From: JALHUB01 sp963719465
GTDB taxonomy: Bacteria > Chloroflexota > Dehalococcoidia > DSTF01 > JALHUB01
NCBI GenBank assembly: GCA_963719465.1
Contig: OY970386.1
Location: forward strand, 2,046,001 to 2,110,000
Length of the DNA: 64,000 nt
Direction: 5' to 3'
Shown: positions 42,395 to 51,345 of the stretch, one piece after another
How positions within the stretch are numbered: position 1 is the stretch's first letter
Layout: each line of letters begins with the position of its first letter
Program-made: the position numbers and the translations under genes
The notes under the pieces: generated by a model
Seen by the model: only the letters and a program-made list of their open reading frames with translations
Told to the model about the DNA's origin: nothing
Databases searched by the model: none

Positions 42395-42942
42395 CAAAAA
42401 CGTCGGTTGAGGGCGAGGTCGCTCGCGGCGATAAGGTCGTCCTCCGTGTCAAGCGGCGGGCCGACGCAGAAGCCGACTACGCCTGGCGCAAAGACGCGGA
42501 GCTCGCCACCTACGACGCCGCTCGCCCCATCGCGACGCCCTTCGAAGACTACGTCGCCCTTTATGACGACGATCTCGCCCAGCCGACGCCGTTTCGGCGC
42601 ACCTTCGCCGTCGAGGACCTGGAAGGGCGTCACATCGGCAACGTCATGTTCTACAACATCGACGTACTGAAGGGCGAGGCCGAGATCGGCATTACCATCG
42701 GCGACAGGCGGTACTGGAGCCGCGGCTACGGCACCGACACGCTTCGTACCCTCGTCCGCTACGTCTTTATGAACACGAAGCTGACGCGTCTCTACCTGAA
42801 GACGCTCGACTGGAACCTGCGGGCGCAGCACTCCTTCCAGAAGGCCGGGTTCCAGCAGTACAACGTCTCGCATCGCAGCAACGGCACGTTCACAATGATG
42901 GAGCTGCGACGCAGCGCCTGGGAAGCGCAACCCTCCGCGTAA
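42391..42942 (+). CDS. GNAT N-acetyltransferase, RimJ/RimL type
   Basis: 183 aa. It has the typical VLRVKRRADAEADYAWRKDAEL start, an acetyl-CoA site GDRRYWSRGYGTDTLRTLVRY (about 109-129), and LDWNLRAQHSFQKAGF near the end. The family acetylates protein N-termini or small molecules. Third gene of a HEAT-NUDIX-GNAT unit. Target unknown. Confidence 0.85.
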   Translation: MTKTSVEGEVARGDKVVLRVKRRADAEADYAWRKDAELATYDAARPIATPFEDYVALYDDDLAQPTPFRRTFAVEDLEGRHIGNVMFYNIDVLKGEAEIGITIGDRRYWSRGYGTDTLRTLVRYVFMNTKLTRLYLKTLDWNLRAQHSFQKAGFQQYNVSHRSNGTFTMMELRRSAWEAQPSA

Positions 42943-42997
42943 AGCGGGCACCTGCCTGCCGGTAGACAGCTCTCGCCCGTGGCTCCCGCGACGCCAC

Positions 42998-43885
42998 CTA
43001 CGAAATCTGCTGGTCCGACGGGTTAGCCACGCCTTGCAGCAGTCCGCGTGGCAACGTCGCGGCAAGCTCCTCCACCGTCCACATCCCGTCTTTCGTGATG
43101 ATCCGGCCCATCTCCTCCTCGTACGCCAGCGAGATCGCGCCACCGGACACGTAGAACACCTTGCCGTTGACGTTCCACGCTTCTTCCGTCGCCAGGTAGG
43201 TGACGAAGACGGCCACCTGTTCGGCGGTGCCAAGTCGAAGCGCATTACCGGAGGCCGAAGCCTCTGCCTTGACTCCCTCCGTCAGTCGCGTCTCGGCTAC
43301 CGGCGCGACGGCGTTGACGGTGATAGCGTTCCGTCCCAGCTCCCGCGCCAGCACGCGCGTGAGACCAAGAACGCCTCCTTTCGACGCCACGAAGTTCGCC
43401 TGCCCCTGCGCGCCCAGCAGCGCGGACGGCGACGTGAAGTTGATGATTCTGCCGTATCGCTGGTGGCGCATCTGGATCGCCGCCGGATGGCAGGTGGAGT
43501 AGTGGCCCTTGAGGTTGACGGCGATGACCGAATCCCATTCCTCTTCCGTCATCTGCAGGAAATCGCGGCCGCGGAAGATCCCGGCCGCGTTGACGAGTAT
43601 GTCTAGCCGTCCGAAGGCGTCCACCGCCGCCTTGACGATATTCTCGCCGCCCTCAACGGTGGCCACGCTATCGTTGTTGGCTATCGCCTTGCCGGCCGCG
43701 GCGGCGATTTCGGCAACGACCGCCTGCGCCGGGCCGCCGCTGGGGCCGCTGCCATCGACAGCGACGCCGAGGTCGTTTACGACAACCGTCGCGCCCTCCG
43801 ACGCCAGCGCTAGCGCCACCGCACGGCCGATCCCTCGTCCGGCGCCGGTGACAACCGCGACGCGGTCCTTCAGCCTATCCGACAC
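42998..43885 (-). CDS. SDR family protein with Tyr-to-Phe active-site change
   Basis: A 295-aa short-chain dehydrogenase fold: TGAGRGIGRA (14-23), NAAG (about 98), INFTSPSALLG (Ser position) and NFVASKGG where YxxxK is expected. The catalytic Tyr is therefore Phe (codon TTC near 43395), which should abolish or alter normal SDR chemistry. It resembles the multifunctional-enzyme-type 3-hydroxyacyl-CoA dehydrogenases and has a C-terminal extension (TVEELAATLPRGLL...) shared with the neighbouring SDR. GTG start; last gene of a four-gene operon. Confidence 0.87.
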   Translation of the reverse strand: MSDRLKDRVAVVTGAGRGIGRAVALALASEGATVVVNDLGVAVDGSGPSGGPAQAVVAEIAAAAGKAIANNDSVATVEGGENIVKAAVDAFGRLDILVNAAGIFRGRDFLQMTEEEWDSVIAVNLKGHYSTCHPAAIQMRHQRYGRIINFTSPSALLGAQGQANFVASKGGVLGLTRVLARELGRNAITVNAVAPVAETRLTEGVKAEASASGNALRLGTAEQVAVFVTYLATEEAWNVNGKVFYVSGGAISLAYEEEMGRIITKDGMWTVEELAATLPRGLLQGVANPSDQQIS

Positions 43886-43894
43886 GTCGAATCC

Positions 43895-44872
43895 TCATCC
43901 CGTCTCCTCTGCTCCAGCCGGTATGGTGGCCGCACGCGCGAAGGCGGGCTTCAGATGCTCCGCCGGTGGTCCCGGGTTCTCGACGAACTGCAACAGTTGC
44001 GTTGGCACCGCTTCGATTAGCCCTTCGACACTCCAGCTGCCCTCTTTGAAGATCGTTCGTCGCGCCACCGGCGGCTGCGCCAGGCAGACGCTCCCGCCGA
44101 AGACGTAGAAGATCTGCCCGGTGACGTTCAAGGCCGCGTCGCTGGCAAGGTAAGCGATGAGCGGCGCGATGTAGTCGGGCTCCGGTATCATCAGCCCGTA
44201 CTTCGCCGCCATCTCGCCCATCCCGACGGTCAGTCGCGTCGCCGCCATGGGGGCAATGGCGTTGCAGGTGATGCCGTAGCGCCCCAGCTCCATCGCCAGC
44301 GCTCGCGTCAGGCCCGCGATCGCCGTCTTCGCCGCTCCGTAGTTCGCCTGGGCGGCGTTCCCGATGAGCCCGGACGACGACGAGGCGTTAATTATCCTGC
44401 CCGACCGCTGCCTTTGCATGTGGGGCGCGGCCGCCTTGGTGCACGCAAACGTCCCCTTGAGATGCACGGCCATCACCGCGTCCCAGTCCGCCTCGCTCAT
44501 CTTGATGAACATGCGGTCGCGGAGAATGCCGGCGTTGTTGAAGAGGATGTCGATGCGCCCCCAGGCTTCGATGGCGCTTTCGACGATTCGGGCGCCGCCC
44601 TCCATGCTCGCCACGGAATCGTGGTCGGCGACCGCTTCGCCGTCCTTGGCTACGATCTCGCGCACAACCGCGTCCGCCGGCGACGCGTCCTGGCCGCTGC
44701 CGTCGGGCGCCACGCCGGCGTCGTTCACCACGACGCGCGCTCCCTGGTCCGCGAAGTAGAGCGCGACGCAACGGCCGATGCCGCGGCCCGCGCCGGTCAC
44801 AACGGCGACCTTCCCTTCCAGTAATCGTCCTGGGGGAATCGATGCGCTATTCGATTCGGGCTCTGCCGCCAA
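43895..44872 (-). CDS. SDR family 3-hydroxyacyl-CoA dehydrogenase-like protein
   Basis: A 325-aa SDR with TGAGRGIGRC (about 26), NNAG, INASSSSGLIG and an intact YGAAK (Tyr-Lys pair). The C-terminal segment (SWSVEGLIEAVPTQLLQFVENP) resembles that of the neighbouring SDR, so the two are diverged paralogues. It likely reduces or oxidises a 3-hydroxyacyl-CoA with NAD(P)H. TTG start at 44872, 12 bp after the MaoC gene. Confidence 0.87.
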   Translation of the reverse strand: MAAEPESNSASIPPGRLLEGKVAVVTGAGRGIGRCVALYFADQGARVVVNDAGVAPDGSGQDASPADAVVREIVAKDGEAVADHDSVASMEGGARIVESAIEAWGRIDILFNNAGILRDRMFIKMSEADWDAVMAVHLKGTFACTKAAAPHMQRQRSGRIINASSSSGLIGNAAQANYGAAKTAIAGLTRALAMELGRYGITCNAIAPMAATRLTVGMGEMAAKYGLMIPEPDYIAPLIAYLASDAALNVTGQIFYVFGGSVCLAQPPVARRTIFKEGSWSVEGLIEAVPTQLLQFVENPGPPAEHLKPAFARAATIPAGAEETG

Positions 44873-44884
44873 CTGCCGGCCCCG

Positions 44885-45316
44885 CTAGCCTCGTGACGGC
44901 AGGTGAACGGTGGCCTTGCCCGGCGTTGTCTTCTCGCCGCCCTCTTTTTCCGTCCAGATATCGAGCTGGACGATGTTCTTGCCGCCGTCCTGGCTCTTCT
45001 CGGTGATCACGCCGCGGCAAATGATGTCCTGGCCGGGAACGTCCATCCCCCGGTACTGGCAGCTGTACTTCTTGATCTCGCCCTTCTCGCCAAGCCAGTC
45101 GTGGAGCAACTGCCCCAGGAAGGCGTTCTTGAGGGCGCCGTGGACGATGACGCCGGGAAGCCCGTTGCCGGCCGCGAAGTCCTTGTCGTAGTGGATCTGA
45201 TACATGTCACCGGAGCCGGCGGCCCACATGACCAGCTGCTGCGTCGTGCAGTTCTTGACCAGCCGCGGGATCTCGTCGCCGACGTTGACATCTTCGAAGT
45301 AGACTTGCTCAGCCAT
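44885..45316 (-). CDS. MaoC-like (R)-hydratase subunit
   Basis: A 143-aa hot-dog-fold protein. The hydratase signature is seen at DMYQIHYDKDFAAGNGLPGVIVHGAL (about 37-62), with the Asp/His pair of R-specific enoyl-CoA hydratases (the first catalytic Asp is in the IHYD stretch, the His in VHGAL). It is paired with the longer FAS1-like partner immediately upstream, a combination typical of heteromeric 3-hydroxyacyl-CoA dehydratases. GGGAGGG precedes the ATG. Confidence 0.86.
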   Translation of the reverse strand: MAEQVYFEDVNVGDEIPRLVKNCTTQQLVMWAAGSGDMYQIHYDKDFAAGNGLPGVIVHGALKNAFLGQLLHDWLGEKGEIKKYSCQYRGMDVPGQDIICRGVITEKSQDGGKNIVQLDIWTEKEGGEKTTPGKATVHLPSRG

Positions 45317-45328
45317 TCTTCGCCCTCC

Positions 45329-45826
45329 CTAGTAGAGAATGCCGGTGCCGCGCTCGGTCGCGACGAGCTTCCGATCGGTCTTCCGGTAGAGGTTGGTCTC
45401 GGTGGTCAAGATCACCATCTTGCCCAGCGCGCCCGTCCTCTCGCGCAGGTCGGCGATCTTGGTGACGGCGTCGAACGCGTCGCCGCCGCACACGTCCTCG
45501 CCGTAGTACTCGAACTCGGTGCCGCCGTTCAGCAAGCGCCCGAGGTGCAGCCCCGGGATCGCCGGCGCCTTCTTGATCGAGTTGCCGACGATGTTCGTCG
45601 GGTTCTGCGGCGTGTGGATTGCGTGCCCCAGGAAGCCGGGCGGCGCGATGATACTCCGATGCCCCTTGCTCTTCGCGTAGTCCTCGTCGTAGAACACGAG
45701 GTCGGTGTGCCCGACGGCGCGCGCAAACCAGCGGATGGCCGTCTTGTCCACCTCGATCGTCTGCGGCTCCCCTTCTACGCCTACGACAGATCGCATTTCA
45801 TCCGTGAGAATCGATTCTTCGGTCAC
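45329..45826 (-). CDS. MaoC-like N-terminal dehydratase (FAS1/HTD2-type) subunit
   Basis: 165 aa. It resembles the N-terminal hot-dog domain of FAS1-like dehydratases (RWFARAVGHTDLVFYDEDYAKSKGHRSIIAPPGFLGHA). This half is usually non-catalytic and binds the acyl chain, with catalysis in the MaoC partner. The strong AAGGAGG before the GTG start at 45826 marks the first gene of the operon. It lies next to the IS remnant. Confidence 0.84.
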   Translation of the reverse strand: MTEESILTDEMRSVVGVEGEPQTIEVDKTAIRWFARAVGHTDLVFYDEDYAKSKGHRSIIAPPGFLGHAIHTPQNPTNIVGNSIKKAPAIPGLHLGRLLNGGTEFEYYGEDVCGGDAFDAVTKIADLRERTGALGKMVILTTETNLYRKTDRKLVATERGTGILY

Positions 45827-45919
45827 GGTCTCCTCCTTACCTCCTTATTGGAATCGACGACTGGAAATCAGACGTGGCGAGCTAGACGATAGCGCAGGCT
45901 CGTTTTCGTGTCAAACGGG

Positions 45920-46520
45920 TGTACTCGTTCAGTACATTGGTGACACTATGCCGTCCTTCGTTGCCGATGTTCACAAACCACCTGCCAGGGTGTCTTGTAG
46001 CCCAACGCCTGATGAGGCCGCACCGTGTTGTAAATCCGCTCCCAACCCAGGAGCTGCGGCCTGATGCCGGCAACCGTCCAACCCAAATCGGCCACTTCGT
46101 AGAACTCTTCCCTGTGCGTGCGGTGCGCTCGCTCAACGTGGCCGTTTAGCCCAGATGCGCCGTCCGGCTTGGGCGAGCGTGGCGTATGGTCTCAGGAAGG
46201 AACGCCGATGCACTGGAATCTGATCCCGCGGCGCCTCTACAAGCCGTCCCCGCTCCCGCAGGCGGCTCATGAAAAGCGTCTCTTCCAGCGATAGAAGGTC
46301 TGGGGAGCGATGTCGAAGTGCCGGCAAGCAAGCCGAGCATTTTGGCCATGAGAACGGTAGTAGTCCATCCACTTCAGCCTTGCTCTGGCCTCTCTGGAGA
46401 GCTCCGCCCCGTGGCCGGCGGGCCTTCGCGCTCCGGGAGCCATCCCGTTGATGATTCGAGTGACACCATTCTAGCCGGACGGCCCGCACGGGGTGTCACC
46501 AATGTTTTTGAACGAGTACA
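45920..46520 (-). mobile_element. Internally deleted IS481-type insertion sequence
   Basis: Imperfect terminal inverted repeats of 26-27 bp (45920-45945 and 46494-46520; outer part TGTACTCGTTC, inner part CATTGGTGACA). Between them the minus strand encodes a transposase helix-turn-helix (YYRSHGQNARLACRHFDIAP, FYRWKRRF) and, after stops, the end of an integrase core (ERAHRTHREEFYEV, YNTVRPHQALGYKTPWQVV). The middle, including two catalytic acids, is missing. GGG on both outer sides may be part of a target duplication. The element can only move in trans. Confidence 0.8.
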
Positions 46521-46570
46521 GGGAATCCTGCAATCGCGAGAGAATGTAGTCGCTGAAGCGTTCCGGGAGC

Positions 46571-46576
46571 TATACT
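46571..46576 (+). promoter_or_regulatory. -10 box of the glycosyltransferase gene, leaderless type
   Basis: TATACT with the ATG starting at 46584, 8 nt downstream. No Shine-Dalgarno sequence. No convincing -35. Confidence 0.4.
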
Positions 46577-46583
46577 CACATGC

Positions 46584-48209
46584 ATGCTCCCCGACACTGA
46601 GGTAGTCCGGCAGCGTCCGAAAGTCTCGGCTATCGGAGCCGGATCGCGGCTCTGGTTGAAGCGGTACCGCTACGTCTGCGCGGTCTTCCTGGTCGTCATC
46701 TTGCTCGGCCTCCCCTCGCTGGTCGTGACCTTCTCTACAGACAACTCCGACTTCGCCCTCGGCGCCCGTACGATTCTCTCCGGCGGCGTTCTTTACCGCG
46801 ACTTCTGGGAGGTGAAGCCGCCGGCGATATATTTCGTCTATGCTCTGGCGTTTCTTCCCTTTGGGCAGCACATGGTGAGCCTGCGAATCCTCGATCTTGT
46901 CAATACAGCGCTTGCGATGGGAGCGATCTATCTGCTGGGAAGGCGCTTCTTCGGCGAGCGGGCTGGCATCGTCGGCGGCTGTCTGTACGGGGTGGCCTAT
47001 CTAACGCGCGCCGGGTTCGACGGCCTCGGCGAGGTAGAGAGCTTCGTGGTGCTGCCCGTCGTTCTGTCCGTCCTGTTGTATCGGCCGGATGCCGAGTCGG
47101 GAGCCAACGGGAGGGCCTTCGCCTCCGGTCTGCTGATGGGGCTGGCGTTCAGCCTCAAGCTCTCGGCCGTATTCTACGTTGCTGCCTTGCCGGCTATGGA
47201 GGTGCTGTTTGCTCATAAGCCCAATCGAATCGGGCAAGTGGTCAGGCGACTATCGTTAGCCTTCGCCGGTTTCCTTGTAATCCCCGTTATCTTCACTGTC
47301 CACCTTGCGGCGGGAGGCGCTCTGCGCGACTTCATCGACATTCAGCGGCTGCACGTGTGGCCGTACACGTCGCTGCGCTGGGCGCCTTCGGGCGAGTCCT
47401 TTGTGCACTTCGGGGTAAGCGCCACGCAGAACTACCTGGGTGACAACCTGTTCCTGGTCGTGCCTGCGGTGGGCGCAATGCTCATCGCTTTCTTGGCTGG
47501 GCGGCGAAAGGAAGTTGCCGTTCTCACCGTCCTTGCGGTTGCCTCTCTTGTCACCATCTGGAGTCAGGGCAAGTTCTTCGACTACCACTGGCTGGCGATG
47601 ATCTTTCCCCTCGCTCTTCTGGCCGGCTATTCGGTGGACCGACTGATCGCTTTCGTCGGAGGACGCCGCCAGGCGCAGATCCTTGCCGTGTGGGCTCTCG
47701 CGGGCGCTTTCCTCTGGCTGCTCACACCCAGCCTGCTCGCCAATCCATATCACCAGTACCACGAATTCCTCTCTTATGCGGTGGGGCGGACGTTGCAGGC
47801 CGACAACGAGTCCTACTGGAATCCGCTTCTACCTTACAACCGCCAAGTCGTCGACTACGTGAAGACGAACGGCGGCGACGATAAAAGCGTCTTCGTTTGG
47901 GGGAACTGGCCGGTGATCTACTGGTGGACCGGTTGGCCGCTGGTCAATCGCTTCATCTTCGACACGCCCTTTACGGCCGTCTGGAGCCCCGAGATCTGGC
48001 GCACAGAGCTGGTGGACGACCTACAGGCCAAAACGCCGCATTTCCTGGTGATCGCGCACGGAGGCGTGCAGCCGTGGATGAATGGAACGAACCAGACGCC
48101 GGAGGAGCGGATTCAGGATTTCCCCGCGTTCCGGCAGTTCATTGTGCAGAACTACCAGCCCGCTTTCGGGAATACCCTCTTCAGCGTGTTCAAACGGAAG
48201 GGGACCTGA
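46584..48209 (+). CDS. GT-C fold membrane glycosyltransferase (GT39/PMT-like)
   Basis: 541 aa with about ten TM helices. The first extracytoplasmic loop has DNSDFALGARTILSGGVLYR followed by DFWEVKPPAIYF, the acidic DxD-like and KPP pattern of dolichyl- or polyprenyl-phosphate-sugar-dependent transferases. A periplasmic C-terminal domain follows the last helix (about 440-541). It probably glycosylates lipids or proteins outside the membrane, consistent with the polyprenyl-phosphate sugar enzyme at 1851. Acceptor unknown. Confidence 0.85.
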   Translation: MLPDTEVVRQRPKVSAIGAGSRLWLKRYRYVCAVFLVVILLGLPSLVVTFSTDNSDFALGARTILSGGVLYRDFWEVKPPAIYFVYALAFLPFGQHMVSLRILDLVNTALAMGAIYLLGRRFFGERAGIVGGCLYGVAYLTRAGFDGLGEVESFVVLPVVLSVLLYRPDAESGANGRAFASGLLMGLAFSLKLSAVFYVAALPAMEVLFAHKPNRIGQVVRRLSLAFAGFLVIPVIFTVHLAAGGALRDFIDIQRLHVWPYTSLRWAPSGESFVHFGVSATQNYLGDNLFLVVPAVGAMLIAFLAGRRKEVAVLTVLAVASLVTIWSQGKFFDYHWLAMIFPLALLAGYSVDRLIAFVGGRRQAQILAVWALAGAFLWLLTPSLLANPYHQYHEFLSYAVGRTLQADNESYWNPLLPYNRQVVDYVKTNGGDDKSVFVWGNWPVIYWWTGWPLVNRFIFDTPFTAVWSPEIWRTELVDDLQAKTPHFLVIAHGGVQPWMNGTNQTPEERIQDFPAFRQFIVQNYQPAFGNTLFSVFKRKGT

Positions 48210-48221
48210 CGCGACCGCAGA

Positions 48222-49049
48222 TCACGCCCTGGTTCGGTAGCCAGTGCTCTCCGCGCAGACGTCCATCTCAGACGAGAGAATGCGTTCGGCCGCTAGCGGT
48301 CGCTCCGGCGCCTCGCGAAAGTCCACCGTCTTCAAACACCGCCGGCAGCGGTCGCAGGCTGCCAGGCCGTGAGCCTCGTCCGGACCGGGCAGGAAGGCGA
48401 GATCCTTCGGATCGTCGTTGCCGCAGAACGGGCAGCCGAGGCGTCGGACCGTCCACTCGAAGTCGCAGCGTGAACAGAGAAGGCGCCGCCTGCCGCCGCC
48501 CTTTTCCAGCGCCGCGATGTCCGGCTCGCCGCCGCAGATCGGGCAGTAGCCACGATACCAGCTGCTCGCATCGACGAGACGGCTCAGCGACTTGGCCCGC
48601 GCCCGCAGGAACGGGTAGAGGGCGTTCTGCATCACGAATGCCAGCAGCGCTCGGTCGACACCTTTACTGTAGGGAATCTCGTTGCCGCTGAGGTAGGCGA
48701 CGGCCAGCGCTCGCATTCGCTGGCGGTGACGGTGCAGCCAGGAGTGGATATCGGCCAGCTGCCTGACGCGCTCCCGTCGGCATTCCGCGACGGCGAAGGC
48801 GATCTGCATTGCCAGGTCAGTGAGCCGGCCGGCGTCGATATCGAGCTCCTGCGAGGAGAGCAGGGGCAAACCGCGTTGAAGGCGGCCGCGCGCCTCCTCC
48901 GGCGATAGCGTCTCTATGGCGGCGGCCGGCACTTCTAGCCGTGACTGGAGCTCCAACAGCTTGCAGCAAAGGTCTACGCTCTCCCGGAGCTGAGGCTGCT
49001 CTACGGACCCCTTCTTGAGGGCGGCGATGGTTTCGCTGTAGCCGTTCAT
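48222..49049 (-). CDS. fdhE: Formate dehydrogenase accessory protein FdhE
   Basis: 275 aa. The C-terminal half has four zinc/iron-binding Cys motifs: CPICGG (about 172), CSRC (about 195), CPFCG (about 209) and CDRCRRC (about 235). The N-terminal half is helical. FdhE assists maturation of respiratory formate dehydrogenases. No fdh structural gene is in the window. Convergent with the glycosyltransferase gene, with 12 bp between stops. Confidence 0.88.
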   Translation of the reverse strand: MNGYSETIAALKKGSVEQPQLRESVDLCCKLLELQSRLEVPAAAIETLSPEEARGRLQRGLPLLSSQELDIDAGRLTDLAMQIAFAVAECRRERVRQLADIHSWLHRHRQRMRALAVAYLSGNEIPYSKGVDRALLAFVMQNALYPFLRARAKSLSRLVDASSWYRGYCPICGGEPDIAALEKGGGRRRLLCSRCDFEWTVRRLGCPFCGNDDPKDLAFLPGPDEAHGLAACDRCRRCLKTVDFREAPERPLAAERILSSEMDVCAESTGYRTRA

Positions 49050-49152
49050 CTCAGTTTCCAGTTTATTTGGTCTGGGGAGAAAAGAGAAACGCCCTTTTCA
49101 CCTCTTCGTTCAGAGGCTTGGCCGCCCGGGCTGCTGAAGTGAGGGCCTGCTG

Positions 49153-50381
49153 CTACGCCGCCTTCAAGAGGGAGGACGCCCTGCGCCGTTCGACTTGAGC
49201 GATGCGGGCAATCGCACCGGAGGCGACGGCTCGCTCGAAGGCCTCCACCACGGCCGGTGAGTAGCGCTTGCCCTTCGTCACCCGAAGCTCGTGCATGGCT
49301 TTTGCGGGCGGCCAGGCGCCCTTGTAGGGCCGGCGCGAGGTCATTGCGTCGAAGCCATCGGCAACTGCGACGATGGTCGCCGCCAGGGGGATTTCGCTGC
49401 CGGAGAGACCGTCGGGGTAGCCGGTGCCGTCCCAATTCTCATGGTGCGAACGAGCGATTTGGCGCGCGGTCGCGAACCAGGGATCGGTGGGAAGAAGCTT
49501 TTCGCCCCACACGGTGTGACGGCGCATGATCTGCCATTCCTCTTCGCTAAGTGGCCCCGGTTTCGTGAGGATGGCGTCGGGAACGCGGGTCTTGCCGAGG
49601 TCGTGCAGCAGCGCCGCCAGGCCCATCTCCCTTCCGACCTCCGGGCTCAAGCCCATCTCCTGCGCGATGGCCTCAGTGTAGCCGCGTATGCGGAAGAGGT
49701 GGTGCTCGGTGTACGGATCGCGCGCCTCGGCCGCACGGGCCAGGAGGAGAGTCGTTTTTTCGTAGGCGTCCTGGCGCTCGCGTTCCAGGTTCTTGTGCTC
49801 GGTAATATCTTCCAGGGTGCCCACGAGCCCCGTTCGTTCTCCTTCCGGCGACAGGATGGGAATGACGTGGATGCGAACCCAGCGCGTTTCGCCGGCGGAT
49901 GTTACGACGCGGAATTCCTTGAAGAGATCGTATTGCTCTCGGGTCAGAGCTTCTGCTCCCGCCTGGACGAGCGATTCGATGTCGTCGGGGTGCACGATAC
50001 GCGAGAGCGCGGCCGTGATGTCCTCCGGGACGCCTCCGCCAAGGATGGACTGAAGATACTCATTGACATAAGTGACTCTATCGTCAGCGTCCACGAGGAA
50101 TATGCCGACCGGCGCGGAGGCGCTCAAGGAGCGGAATCTCTCCTCGCTCTGACGCAGTGCCTCCTGGGCCCGGCGGTGCTCGGTTATGTCTTCAACCGTG
50201 CCGACGAGGCCGGCGAAGCGCCCGTCCTTGGTGCGGATGTTCGTCGCGCGCATGTAGATCCAGCGGGTGACGCCGTAGAACGTAAGAACGCGCAACTCCC
50301 GGGCGAATTCCTTGCGCTCCTTGCTCGCCGTCAACATGTCGCGAATCACTTCCTCGCGGTCATCGGGGTGCACGACGTTCA
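49153..50381 (-). pseudogene. PAS/HD-GYP sensor, C-terminal fragment
   Basis: It starts mid-PAS at LNVVHPDDREEVIRDML, followed by one full PAS domain with PAC segments (VGTVEDITEHRRAQ; VGTLEDITEHKNLE). The HD-GYP phosphodiesterase has HDLGKTRVPDAIL, HHENWDGTGYPDG and ADGFDAMTSRRPY. HD-GYP enzymes degrade c-di-GMP. The frame shifts relative to the middle fragment; one extra T (plus-strand AAA near 50381) explains it, since W-LNVVHPDD would then be continuous. Function depends on whether the indel is real. Confidence 0.85.
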
Positions 50382-51345
50382 AACCAGTTGGCGTCGGGGT
50401 CTTCGAGGAAGGAAAGACCGGCGATCTCACTCAGACGGTCGTTTGCGAATGTGACCTTGCCCAGGGGGTCTGACTGGAAGATGCCGATGGGGGCGGATGC
50501 CCCCAGCGAGCGGAATCGCTCTTCGCTCTGGCGCAGCTTGTCCTCCGCCAGCTTGCGTTCGGTTATGTCCTCCAGCGTCCCGACGCGGGCCCTGCTGCCG
50601 CTCATTATCGTCGAGCGGGCGCTGACCCAACGCGTCTCCTGGCTGGGAGTGGTGATCCGAAAGTCCTCCGCGAACTCATCGTTCTCTGCGCTCGCCTTCT
50701 CTTTAGCGGCGAGGATTCTGTCCCGGTCCTCGGGATGGACCACTTCGAGCCAGCCGAGGCCAAGGCACTCTTCGAACGTCAGCCCACAAATGGTGAGCAT
50801 TCTTTCGTTGACGTAGATCGTTCGACCCTCCGGGTTAGTCAGGAAGATTCCGACCGGCGCGGCGGCGTTGAGCGACCGGAAGCGCTCTTCGCTATGCCGC
50901 AGGGCCTCCTCCGACCGCAGGCGCTCCGTCACGTCTCGGGCGACGCCGAGGGCAGCCGGCCAGTCGTTGCCACGGGGGACCGCTGCTGCCGTCGTTTCGA
51001 CTTCAAGTGAAGTGCCGTCCTTCCGGAGCAGGCGGAACACGAGCGGCTCGGACGCGCGCCCTGTGCTCAGGTCGCTTATCAACTCGGCCACCGGGCGCGA
51101 GTAGTCTTCGGCCCAGAGGTCGGCGAAATTGAGCCGCGCCATCTCTTCGTGCGAGTAACCGAAGAGCTGCAGGTAGCGGTCGTTGCAGTCGATGAAGCGG
51201 CCCTTGAAGTCGTAGAGATAGACCGCGTCCGGAGAGCGCTCGAAGATCAGTCGATACCGTTGTTCGCTCTCCCGAACCGCCTGCTCGGCCTGCTTGCGGT
51301 CGATGAACGAGGCGGTGCTTTCGGCGGCCAGATGCACCAGTCTGA
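50381..51345 (-). pseudogene. PAS sensor, middle fragment
   Basis: It encodes PAS 1 (SEQRYRLIFERSPDAVYLYD), PAS 2 (SEERFRSLNAAAPVGIFLTN) with PAC segments, and most of PAS 3 (SEERFRSLGASAPIGIFQSD ... LSFLEDPDANW). The PAS copies are closely related to each other, so they arose by internal duplication. The fragment connects the GAF domain upstream with the HD-GYP part downstream after two single-base corrections. Confidence 0.83.
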
